This document shows positions 40,693 through 49,616 of a stretch of 64,000 bases of DNA, in pieces (position 1 is the first letter of the stretch; each line of letters starts with the position of its first letter). The stretch is from Clostridiales bacterium (GTDB taxonomy: Bacteria; Bacillota; Clostridia; Lachnospirales; Lachnospiraceae): NCBI GenBank assembly GCA_015655075.1, contig JAATFT010000091.1:62001-126000 (forward strand), written 5' to 3'. The position numbers and the translations under genes are program-made. The notes beneath the pieces were generated by a model. It had not been told where the DNA came from. It did no database searches and worked only from the letters and a program-made list of their open reading frames with translations.

Positions 40693-41973
40693 TTAATTAA
40701 TGAATCCTCCTTTTTCATCAAATTGTAATATTGCCGGTTCGTTTTCTATTTCAAGTTTCGGATGTGATTTGGAAATGGAATAGTATGCTTCTGACAGCAT
40801 AATATGCTCCAAGTGAAGAGTATTCGCAATTCTAACAATTTTTATATTCTTCGTATCTATTCCGACGCATGTCTTAATGCACATTTGTATTGCTTCTTTT
40901 TCATTTTCAACGATACATGGGATTTTGGAAGATACTAATGCCGTAGTTGTGATTGCATTCAGGTACATAGCCTCCAAATCCAAATCGTAAAATACTTTTT
41001 GGGGAATTACATCGCACATCCCAATCCCAATGCCGTTCCCCTTCGTCTCATCACTTAACGCAAGTACCGCAACACGCTGGGATTTGATTCCACCGTTGGC
41101 GTAAGGTGTGTCAAAAGTTCCTGTAATATTGGGATCCATACCGCTCCCACTATAATTCTTGCCTATCTCATCTACGATCAACACGTCACATTCATCCAGA
41201 TATATTCTGGGCATGAATCCATATGCCTCCTTTAACAGCTGCGGCTCTTTTTTCTCAATTTCGTCTGAATTCAAGGCGACGATTTTGCATGTCTCATCAA
41301 ATGCGTTCTCCAATGCTGCGACGGCAAATAATATGTTGGATTGCTCGATAATAGCCTTTCCGAATAAATACACGTTTTTTGCCATGTTTTCAAACCCTTG
41401 TGCATGGCAAGTCTCGGCTCCTTTTCGTTTTCCCAAACCGATTGCCATCATTTTCATAATTCCACTTTCATATGGCCCGCAAAATGAAGTATGGGGTTTG
41501 ATTCGATTAAATACAATAATTCCATCTGCCTGAGCGGCATGCTTGTCAATCCAGACATCGAGCCCTTCTTCATTTACACCGATTTTAACTACCTCCATGG
41601 AGGAAATGATAGGGCAGCCACAAAATTCTTTCGTTACTCCATAGGATTCCAAAATCTTCTGCTGACCTTCTGCCAAAGAACTTCCATGGCTTCCCATTGC
41701 AGGTACAATAAAGGGGAAAGCTCCCTTTTTGCGGACAAATTCAGCGATGGCTCTGATAATAACCGCCAGATTCGCGACTCCTCGACTTCCGGCTGTAATG
41801 GCAATCTTCATGTCTTTTTTTATTTGATTCGAAAATTTCTCTTCTGATAAAAGGGCAACAATTGTTGCAGGAATGGTATCAATCTCAATTCTGGAACATT
41901 CAAACTTTTGCCTTACGCAAAACATTTTTGGAATTTCAACATCCCTTAACAATTCCGAAATTCTTCCCCTCAT
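40693..41973 (-). CDS. LarA-like (DUF2088, nickel-dependent lactate racemase family) protein
   Basis: IAITAGSRGVANLAVIIRAIAEFVRKKGAFPFIVPAMGSHGSSLAEGQQKILESYGV; NRIKPHTSFCGPYESGIMKMMAIGLGKRKGAETCH. Confidence 0.8.
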   Translation of the reverse strand: MRGRISELLRDVEIPKMFCVRQKFECSRIEIDTIPATIVALLSEEKFSNQIKKDMKIAITAGSRGVANLAVIIRAIAEFVRKKGAFPFIVPAMGSHGSSLAEGQQKILESYGVTKEFCGCPIISSMEVVKIGVNEEGLDVWIDKHAAQADGIIVFNRIKPHTSFCGPYESGIMKMMAIGLGKRKGAETCHAQGFENMAKNVYLFGKAIIEQSNILFAVAALENAFDETCKIVALNSDEIEKKEPQLLKEAYGFMPRIYLDECDVLIVDEIGKNYSGSGMDPNITGTFDTPYANGGIKSQRVAVLALSDETKGNGIGIGMCDVIPQKVFYDLDLEAMYLNAITTTALVSSKIPCIVENEKEAIQMCIKTCVGIDTKNIKIVRIANTLHLEHIMLSEAYYSISKSHPKLEIENEPAILQFDEKGGFIN

Positions 41974-42000
41974 TATAAAGTCCTTCTTTCTTATATTATT

Positions 42001-42133
42001 TTACTCGGATTCATTAATCATACCAAGGTCAAAGACCTGCTTAATTCTTTTCATAGTCAGCATCTGGGTATTGCCAAGCCGTCCCTGCAGATATGGTTTC
42101 AGGGCCTTGTTTAATACAGACTAGGATTTTCAT
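42001..42133 (-). pseudogene. Deletion relic: EtfB N-terminus joined to a GlcD/LDH-like C-terminus
   Basis: AGAGGAG-N5-ATG, MKILVCIKQGPET (EtfB start); another frame LKPYLQGRLGNTQMLTMKRIKQVFDLGMINESE* resembles FAD-oxidase C-termini (..lMrrIKqafDP.gimNPGk). Confidence 0.55.
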
Positions 42134-42408
42134 AGGTATGTCTCCTCTTATTAACCATGCAATTCTATTATGCAATATTGAAGTAACTATCTATATCCAA
42201 ATTATATTTTTATTTATTCTGTATATATTTTTTTATTTTTTTCTATTTTATTATAATATTCATATAAAATTTTGTCAATATATTTTAAATTTTTTATTTA
42301 AAATATATTTTAAGAAGCATTGGACAAAACATATACGATGATTACTTACTTCTTTTACCTGCAATTATTTTATTTAATTATTCTGAGTTTCCAATTATCA
42401 TATTCTAG

Positions 42409-42512
42409 AAACGCAAACTCTGCGCTGACGCTTGGTCGCTTCGCGACATAATTCCTTACAAGCGTCATGCGCATCCTCACGGAGTGTTTTTTATTGTATA
42501 GGACAGCATTGT
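42409..42512 (+). repeat. Dispersed structured repeat 'GCGCAT-AAGCG', copy 3
   Basis: gcaaactctgcgctgacgcttggtcgcttcgcgacataattccttacaagcgtcatgcgcatcctc; nested stems gacgcttg/caagcgtc and gtcgc/gcgac. Confidence 0.8.
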
Positions 42513-42600
42513 AGAGTAGTCCAGAGGTCGTAAGACCTCTTTTCCCTCATCAAACCGTACGTGAAGTTTTCCCTCATACGGCTTTCCGACATTCTTCTTT
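42510..42600 (-). mobile_element. Group II intron 3' remnant (domain V + domain VI)
   Basis: Reverse strand 42585-42552 = AAAGCCGTATGAGGGAAAACTTCACGTACGGTTT, 34 nt, DV-like with AGC triad; followed by AGAGGTC-TTAC-GACCTCT (DVI). Confidence 0.75.
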
Positions 42601-42768
42601 CTACAGCTTTACGTCATGCAGTCATTTTCTGCAAACCTTTTTCTTTCAATATCAGATTAATTTTACTTAGTCCTTTCAAACTTCTGCTTCTCTGATGTTT
42701 GTCAATCAGGAAGCATTCGGGAAGAATCAAACAGTTCCCGCAAAATCTCTTCCGCAATGCATGCCTCG

Positions 42769-43061
42769 CTATTTTGAAAGTAAATCCTGATCCCAGCCCA
42801 CCTTAATAAAATATCCGCCGAACTGGTCATTAAATACCTTTTCTGTCTCCGGTGTCTGGAAAGCCTGTACTACTTTCTTATATCTTTCAACTTTAGACGA
42901 ATCCTCAAGGTCAGCACTTCTGGCTGCTATCAGATTCCAATAATTCTCTTCCATAAGACTTGTTATCCGCAAATATCGCATCCTGTGTCTTAACTCCGAA
43001 ATCAAGTGCATAATTACCGTTTATAATGGCTGCAGTCACATCCGGAAGGGCTGACAGAATG
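42769..43061 (-). pseudogene. MetQ/NlpA-family lipoprotein C-terminal fragment with frameshift
   Basis: ALPDVTAAIINGNYALDFGVKTQDAIFADNK then, in another frame, YWNLIAARSADLEDSSKVERYKKVVQAFQTPETEKVFNDQFGGYFIKVGW. Confidence 0.8.
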
Positions 43062-43103
43062 GTCGAGTAGACGAGCCCTTTACAGGGCACGTCTACTCGA
43101 CCA
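43062..43103. repeat. Long near-perfect palindrome
   Basis: ggtcgagtagacgagccc-tttaca-gggcacgtctactcgacc; 18-bp arms with one mismatch. Confidence 0.85.
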
Positions 43104-43291
43104 AAAATTATCCTTGCTTATAAAGGATAATTCTTTGTTTGTTTCTGACGAAATGTTTTCACCCCTCCTCAAAGTACGCGGAAGTACCAGAAAGCTGACA
43201 TCGTTAATAAACCGTTCGTTTTGTTCCTCCGCTTTGCAATCTGACTGATTTTGCGCTGATTTAGCCGATTTTTCCACTACTACCACTCTCT

Positions 43292-43362
43292 CAAAATCGC
43301 TCCTTGCCTCCCACAAAGTGGAGCATCCAGCCCGGCATAAGCATTTTTCAAACACACTCTAG
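43292..43362. repeat. MITE (TAGAGYGTGTTTGAAAAAT terminus), well-preserved half, copy B
   Basis: caaaatcgctccttgcctcccacaaagtggagcatccagcccggcataagcatttttcaaacacactcta; one mismatch to 60812-60881. Confidence 0.85.
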
Positions 43363-43489
43363 ATAAGGCGTGCCGAAGATACAATTATGCATGAAGATAT
43401 GCTAAGGAGTAAAAAGAGCAAAGAAGTGCAAAAGAGCAATTTTTAGAAAAAGGATAGGAACGTACGAACCTAAGAGAGATAGCTATGTG

Positions 43490-43640
43490 GTGGATTTTCT
43501 TGCTAAGAATCAGGTTTTCAAAATAGTCCTGTATGCTTTTAAACATAACGGACTTTTTGTAAACGGCATCCAGGCCCAGACCGATACACAACTGGCGGTA
43601 GAATTCCGTCGTGGTTACGGTGGACAGGCAGATATATCAG
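43490..43640 (-). pseudogene. Fragment of a transposition-associated AAA ATPase (ExeA/TniB-like)
   Basis: TTTEFYRQLCIGLGLDAVYKKSVMFKSIQDYFENLILSKKIHHIAI. Confidence 0.55.
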
Positions 43641-43686
43641 AAATTTATCCTGTGTACTCCATTTATCTGACGTCTTATATATTACT

Positions 43687-44241
43687 CTATTCCATCGGAA
43701 TAGAAAGAATCAGTTCAGGCTCATGTGCATTGAGTGCATAAATCGGGAGACTAATGTTTTCCTCTTCTAATAACTCACCCAGTACTTGATATAAAATTCC
43801 CGGTTTTTGCTTTCGTTTGCATTGCCCTACTACCGAAAGCCAATCTTCACGATTACTCATTGATCCGCCCCAAGGACCACTGCATGTATATTTCACACCA
43901 CAACTTGGGCTTCCATCGATCCCGATAAAACCTAAAACTTCAAAGCGTTCCGGTTGACTGATATATTCTTTTACCTCCATTAGGACAGGCTGCAATTGTT
44001 TTTTGCAGTGCTGTCTAAAAAATGGGTTATCGAACTGATCGCTTACATGCCCCCAACGACGTGCACCATACAGAGTAAATTCGGGACATGGAAGCTGCAC
44101 AAATTGTATTCCTTTTACTATTGCTTTCGAAACAAACTTCCGGCGCAATTCTTCTTCTGCCTTTATTTCCTTTTCATCATACATTACAACTTTAGCTGCA
44201 GTATTAAGAATACAATGACTGACAAATAGTATTTTTTGCAT
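43687..44241 (-). CDS. TudS-related (DUF523-like) putative desulfidase, CD3072-type
   Basis: SHCILN, QLPCPEFTLYGARRWGHVSDQFD, GIDGSPSCGVKYTCSGPWGG. Confidence 0.8.
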   Translation of the reverse strand: MQKILFVSHCILNTAAKVVMYDEKEIKAEEELRRKFVSKAIVKGIQFVQLPCPEFTLYGARRWGHVSDQFDNPFFRQHCKKQLQPVLMEVKEYISQPERFEVLGFIGIDGSPSCGVKYTCSGPWGGSMSNREDWLSVVGQCKRKQKPGILYQVLGELLEEENISLPIYALNAHEPELILSIPME

Positions 44242-44332
44242 GTCCGTTCCTCCATTTCATTACGTGCTCACTATCTTGGGAAAGCTCTTGGTATCCAATG
44301 CATATGCCTGCAAAAACTTACAACATACTATA

Positions 44333-45082
44333 TTATTTACTTGCTTCATCCTGCTTAATTAATTCACGCAAAGCATCACAAGCTACTTCAATTGTTTCGC
44401 TGTTCATTTCACCATAAGCCATAATTGCACCCGCACGGCACTTGCGGATTTGTGAAATAATAAAGAGTGCTGCTGTTTCCATTTCCGATGCCATTACATT
44501 ACCTTGTCTCCAAGCTTCCCAGCGTTCATTCAGCCGAGCAGCAGCCGGCATACCATTGGGATCATGTTGTCCGTAGAAGGAGTCTTTTGACTGCGCAATT
44601 CCCTCAGCAAAATTGAATCCAGCGTTTTTGGCAGCCGCTGATAAGGCAGCTGCAATATGACGGTCTGCGATTGCCGGGTACTCAATCGGAATATAATGAA
44701 TGGTGGTACCCTCATCACGAACTGCTCCCGTTATTACTACTCCATTCAATTTTTCATCCATGCTGTCATCACAAACACGCCCACACGTTCCAATACGAAT
44801 AAAAGTATCCGCTCCACAATGAATTAATTCCTCAACCGCTATTGCAGTTGAGGGACATCCCATACCAGTCGAAGTAACTGACACTTTCACTCCATTTAAA
44901 TATCCTGTCCATGTTTTGTGCTCACGATTATGTGCAACGAGATCCGGATTGTCCAAATGTTGTACAATGATATCAGTTCGAAAAGGATCGCCTGGAAGTA
45001 AAACATATCTTCCAATATCTCCTTTTTTACAGCAGATATGAAACTGCTGTCCGTTTTTGTTAAGTATTTCTTGACATTCCAT
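44333..45082 (-). CDS. udp: Uridine phosphorylase family nucleoside phosphorylase
   Basis: YVLLPGDPFRTDIIVQHLDN, VTSTGMGCPSTAIAVEELIHCGADTFIRIGTCG, ASEMETAALF. Confidence 0.9.
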   Translation of the reverse strand: MECQEILNKNGQQFHICCKKGDIGRYVLLPGDPFRTDIIVQHLDNPDLVAHNREHKTWTGYLNGVKVSVTSTGMGCPSTAIAVEELIHCGADTFIRIGTCGRVCDDSMDEKLNGVVITGAVRDEGTTIHYIPIEYPAIADRHIAAALSAAAKNAGFNFAEGIAQSKDSFYGQHDPNGMPAAARLNERWEAWRQGNVMASEMETAALFIISQIRKCRAGAIMAYGEMNSETIEVACDALRELIKQDEASK

Positions 45083-45096
45083 ATACGTCTTCTCCT

Positions 45097-45909
45097 TTAG
45101 CATTTTATAGTTTTAGCCAAAATATCTACCGCTTGATCAAGTAATATAATATTTTCATTAATATCAAGATTTTTACACAATCGGCTTACATAGGGTTGTT
45201 TTAACATGGCTTTTTCTAAAGCCTGAAAATCCCAGAAAATCTCTTCAGGTGCCCCGCTTTTTATTATTTTTTTATTTGCCATTACAATAACACGGCTAAA
45301 ATTATTAACTACAAATTCCATATCATGCGAAATTGTAATTACTGTTTTTCCTCTTTTATAAAGTTCCTCTAATATGATTGCCAACCTCTTGTTACCAATC
45401 ATATCCTGCCCTGCTGTTGGTTCATCAAATACCATAACCGGACAATCAATTGCAACAATTGCTGCAATTGTGATAAACTTACGCATTGACAGCGGAAGAT
45501 TAAATGGATTTTCCTCAGCATAAATATCCATTCCGGTTATTTCTAAGGCAAAAGCCACTTGTTTTTTAATTTGTTCGGCTGGAAGTTTCATTTTTATTAA
45601 TCCATATTCTACTTCCCCACGAACCGACGAATGAAAAATTTGATCATCCGGATTTTGAAATACATATCCAACCACACGGGAAACCTGAGCTGTTGTATGG
45701 TCTTTCGTATTCATATCTCCAATCATTACATATCCCTTTGTAGGATATAGTAATGCATTCAGCATTTTAACCATAGTCGTTTTTCCAGCACCATTTTGCC
45801 CGACAATTGCAACATTTTCGCCTTTTTCTAATTCTAGATTAACACTATCAACTGCTAAAAAACCACCAGGATATTCATAGCTCACATCTTTAATACTAAT
45901 ATATGCCAT
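45097..45909 (-). CDS. ECF transporter ATPase
   Basis: GQNGAGKTTMVKMLNALLYPTKG; VFQNPDDQIFHSSVRGEVEYG. Confidence 0.92.
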   Translation of the reverse strand: MAYISIKDVSYEYPGGFLAVDSVNLELEKGENVAIVGQNGAGKTTMVKMLNALLYPTKGYVMIGDMNTKDHTTAQVSRVVGYVFQNPDDQIFHSSVRGEVEYGLIKMKLPAEQIKKQVAFALEITGMDIYAEENPFNLPLSMRKFITIAAIVAIDCPVMVFDEPTAGQDMIGNKRLAIILEELYKRGKTVITISHDMEFVVNNFSRVIVMANKKIIKSGAPEEIFWDFQALEKAMLKQPYVSRLCKNLDINENIILLDQAVDILAKTIKC

Positions 45910-46775
45910 TATTGAATACCCTCCTTTTTCTTTATAATTTTTTGCAGAACTTCCGTTGCCTGTGCTTCTGTAATCGGAGTAACAGGTAAACCGATACCCA
46001 ACTGTTTCAATTTATTACTCAAAATCGCCATTTGTGGTAATTGAATACCTTGTTCCATTAAAAAAATATCAGATAGCACCTCTTGCGTTGAACCTTTTTT
46101 TATCAATTCTCCATTTGCCATAACAAGGATTTCATCTGCGGACTCTGCCAATAAGTCAACCTTATGTTCAACAAGTATAATCGTTTTTTGTTCCTTCTTC
46201 ATCGCCTTAATAATTTCAAATATACTCTCTGTTCCTTCCGGATCCAATTGCGAAGTTGGTTCATCTATTACAAAAATATCTGGTCCCAGAACTAATATAG
46301 CTGCCAACGCTACTCTTTGCTGCTGTCCGCCGGAAAGTTCAAAAGGGTTTTTTTCGGCTAGATGAAGTATATCTGTCTTCTCCATGATAGTTACAACCCG
46401 CTCTTCAATTTCTAGCGGTTCAACGCCTAAATTTTCAAGACCATATGCAATTTCTTCAAATACAGAATCCTTAACTCCACTGATTTGATTAAAAGGATTC
46501 TGAAACACATATCCAATTCGTAATGCAAGTTCACCATTTTCATAATCAATTGTAGATTTCCCGTTTACTAAAACCTGCCCACTTAATTCACCCTTATAAA
46601 AGTCAGGTGCAAATCCCCGCATCAAAGCACAAAGCGTTGTTTTACCAGACCCATTTGCACCAATTACACCGTAAAACTTGCCCTTTTCGATTTTAAAGCT
46701 CAAATTTTTAACGGCGGGTGTTTTCGTTAACGGATAACAATATGTTACATCTTTAAACTCTATGGCAGTATCCAT
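45909..46775 (-). CDS. ECF transporter ATPase
   Basis: GANGSGKTTLCALMRGFAPDFYKGELSG; FELSGGQQQRVALAAILVLGPDIFVIDEPTSQLDP. Confidence 0.93.
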   Translation of the reverse strand: MDTAIEFKDVTYCYPLTKTPAVKNLSFKIEKGKFYGVIGANGSGKTTLCALMRGFAPDFYKGELSGQVLVNGKSTIDYENGELALRIGYVFQNPFNQISGVKDSVFEEIAYGLENLGVEPLEIEERVVTIMEKTDILHLAEKNPFELSGGQQQRVALAAILVLGPDIFVIDEPTSQLDPEGTESIFEIIKAMKKEQKTIILVEHKVDLLAESADEILVMANGELIKKGSTQEVLSDIFLMEQGIQLPQMAILSNKLKQLGIGLPVTPITEAQATEVLQKIIKKKEGIQ

Positions 46776-47554
46776 AACAATACCCTCCCTATAGCAACTA
46801 TACTTGTAATTATTATACAGATTACCATTGCTAATGTTTCATTACCACTATATTCTACATTTAAAATGTGCGTCTTTTTACACTTTATTTCAAATCCCTT
46901 TGAGGAAAGTGCAAGTGCACGATCATCACTGCTAATAATTGCACTTAAAATCAAAGGCACCATGGACGGAAAAAATGCTTTGGCACGGACAAATAGATTA
47001 CCTTGTGTCTCAACGCCACGTGCTCTCTGTGCATTCATAATTATTTTCGAATTACGACCCATCAGATCAATCATCTGCATCGTGGAAAGGAGTATATAGG
47101 AAGCCTTGTAGTTCATCCCTTTGTCTTCTAGGGCTCGCGAAAGCTCTTTCATTTCTGTTGTCTGGAACAGCCATACAAAAGCGCCTGCAATATTCAATAT
47201 GGATACACTGAGGCTTACTCCTGTATGTAATCCATCTGAATAAATATAAAGAATTCCAAAATGGAATAGCAAATCACCACCAGGAATAATAAATGTCTGT
47301 ACTAAGAAAATAAAAATAGCGATTATTGCCGCTTTTTTCATAGCCTTGAGAAATTGTGATATAACACCGCTTAGCGTTGCCAATATTGGGAGTACTAAAA
47401 ACCAAGGTATAATTAAAAGCGGTATCCCCATGATATTAACTGTTGATAATAACAGTGAGCATACAGAATAGAAAAATACTATCCACAACTTTGTAGTTGG
47501 ATATAGTGCTGCTACCCTATTTGTTTTTTTAATTTGAAATTTTTCAATCCACAT
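46760..47554 (-). CDS. ECF transporter transmembrane (EcfT) component
   Basis: ILLSTMQMIDLMGRNSKIIMNAQRARGVETQGN coupling-helix motif. Confidence 0.88.
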   Translation of the reverse strand: MWIEKFQIKKTNRVAALYPTTKLWIVFFYSVCSLLLSTVNIMGIPLLIIPWFLVLPILATLSGVISQFLKAMKKAAIIAIFIFLVQTFIIPGGDLLFHFGILYIYSDGLHTGVSLSVSILNIAGAFVWLFQTTEMKELSRALEDKGMNYKASYILLSTMQMIDLMGRNSKIIMNAQRARGVETQGNLFVRAKAFFPSMVPLILSAIISSDDRALALSSKGFEIKCKKTHILNVEYSGNETLAMVICIIITSIVAIGRVLLWILP

Positions 47555-47627
47555 TCTATTTTGCTCCTTATGGAGGTTTGGCTCTGGTTAAGTAAAGCCA
47601 AAGCCAAAACCTATTATTCCAATCATT

Positions 47628-48233
47628 TTACTTTTTCTTAATAAAGTTCTCTCCACATCCAAATTTAATTACTGTACGCTCAGGAACAACCTTAATGACA
47701 AAATAAGAGATAAAGAAGGATATAATTCTGTCAATTACTGTAAATATACCGTCGCTGCCCATCACTGAGAGCCATATATTAGTACCTGTAGCCATTAATG
47801 TTGCCGTAACAATGGATGTTCCACCACCGGTAACACCGCCATATACCAAAACGATAATAGGTGCAGCAGTAATAATTGATGTAGCTGCCATTAATATCAT
47901 GGCAATAAGCCACCTCCACCATGTGCTAAACATATTTCTACGGGATAGGTAGCCTGTAACCAAACCACATGCAACATTCACCGGAATAAATGCAAAATTT
48001 ACAGGGTTTGCAATACCAGTTACTAAGTTAGTTACCAGACCAATCACTGCTCCTACCCAAGGTCCGCATAACATAGCTCCAAAAATCGTACCAATTGTGT
48101 CCAAATAAAATGGTAGCTTTAACAGGCTTGCTAACTGACCTCCAACAAAGTTCACTGCAACAGCGACCGGAATAATCAGCAGCGCCAGTAATGTGAAATC
48201 GTCCTTAATGGAATGTTTTTTCTTTTCGGTCAT
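47628..48233 (-). CDS. ECF transporter S component (CD3073-like)
   Basis: LLKLPFYLDTIGTIFGAMLCGPWVGAVIGLVTNLVTGI; six-helix protein. Confidence 0.85.
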   Translation of the reverse strand: MTEKKKHSIKDDFTLLALLIIPVAVAVNFVGGQLASLLKLPFYLDTIGTIFGAMLCGPWVGAVIGLVTNLVTGIANPVNFAFIPVNVACGLVTGYLSRRNMFSTWWRWLIAMILMAATSIITAAPIIVLVYGGVTGGGTSIVTATLMATGTNIWLSVMGSDGIFTVIDRIISFFISYFVIKVVPERTVIKFGCGENFIKKK

Positions 48234-48440
48234 AATAAATACCCTCCTTAAATTATTTTGTGGATGTTTGATTGTTATACAAAAGAGCTTACTTTTTACA
48301 TTTTTGTATATTAAATCAAATCATTCCTATATAATTCTTTGCAAATTCTCTATACCCATTAATATGCATGTTTTGCAAAGTAATTATTAAATGGTGTCCA
48401 ACACTGCCATAATTCTGTTTTATAAACTTTATTCCCTTCC

Positions 48441-49601
48441 TTAATGTGCCTTTACATTTCTTCTTTGTTCTAATTTTTGAACAGTAAATGACATTACTGA
48501 GAGAATCCCACAGAGTATAGCAATAACGGCATAAACTTTAGTAATTGAATCATTTCCCGAAACTTCACTAATAATAGGCTGTGAAATAACGCCACCAAGA
48601 TTTGAAGAAAACGTAATTAAGGAAAAAGCCGCTCCAATATTTAGAGGAAAGAACACGCTGGCCTTAAACCCAAGTGTTGGATATATTGGAGCAAACGCCG
48701 CTCCAACAATCAGCAAACCAAACAATTTCAAATATGGGTTCGGCATAAGCAGCAATATAACAACACCAATTGTTGCACTGATAAGACACGGCAGAATAAT
48801 CTTCCTTGTGTTTGCAATGCGGCTACAGGTAAACCGTCCTAAAATACTTGCAAACCAATAGACTGATAAAGCAATTGCGCCTAAACCTGCAGCTCCTATT
48901 GTCTTAAAATAAACCCTTGTCCAGTAAGTCAATGCACTTTCGCTTCCGGTTATAATAATAATCGACATCATGTAAAACAGCATTAACGGATTACCTATTA
49001 ATCGCAACAACGAAACTTTATGTTTTTCTTTAACCTGTGTAACAGGCTTTTTTTCTAAACCATCCCTGATAAAAAAGAGAAGTGTTATGAATGCCAATAC
49101 AAGAATAATAAAATAAACTATTTTGTATTTATCTGTCCGCATAGCATTCGAAATAATAACGGGAGAAATCATCGCACCAATGCTAAATAAAGCTTGGTTA
49201 ACCAGTAAATGCTGTCCTGACTTTTCACCATTTTCATCTGAGGTAATTGCAAACAATACACTTTCTGTTCCTCCGATACCGGCTCCATATATAACAAATC
49301 CAATGATTATATGTGAAATTCTCTGAGATGTGAATACAATCAATGCGCCAAGACACACCATCAGTATCGCTAACGCTACACTTCGGTTTCTGCCCACACG
49401 ATCCGAAAATTCACCAAAGAATAACACCATTAGCATTGGCCCCGCATACAAAGCACCAATCATCATTGCCATTTGTGAATCAGTGGCCTGAAATGCCTCG
49501 GTTATATTATTAACCAGCAATTGATTGGCTGCATAGAAGCATCCCATAAATAAGAATATGCAGTGAAGGAGCATATTTATTTCACTTGTATTTTTCGTCA
49601 A
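48441..49601 (-). CDS. MFS transporter
   Basis: GEFSDRVGRNRSVALAILMVCLGALIVF; about 12 TM helices. Confidence 0.9.
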   Translation of the reverse strand: MTKNTSEINMLLHCIFLFMGCFYAANQLLVNNITEAFQATDSQMAMMIGALYAGPMLMVLFFGEFSDRVGRNRSVALAILMVCLGALIVFTSQRISHIIIGFVIYGAGIGGTESVLFAITSDENGEKSGQHLLVNQALFSIGAMISPVIISNAMRTDKYKIVYFIILVLAFITLLFFIRDGLEKKPVTQVKEKHKVSLLRLIGNPLMLFYMMSIIIITGSESALTYWTRVYFKTIGAAGLGAIALSVYWFASILGRFTCSRIANTRKIILPCLISATIGVVILLLMPNPYLKLFGLLIVGAAFAPIYPTLGFKASVFFPLNIGAAFSLITFSSNLGGVISQPIISEVSGNDSITKVYAVIAILCGILSVMSFTVQKLEQRRNVKAH

Positions 49602-49616
49602 GTCTATCCCCCCGGT

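Noticed and set aside
43080-43355. 91-aa minus ORF
   Set aside because: Lies across the palindrome and MITE half copy; no protein-like pattern
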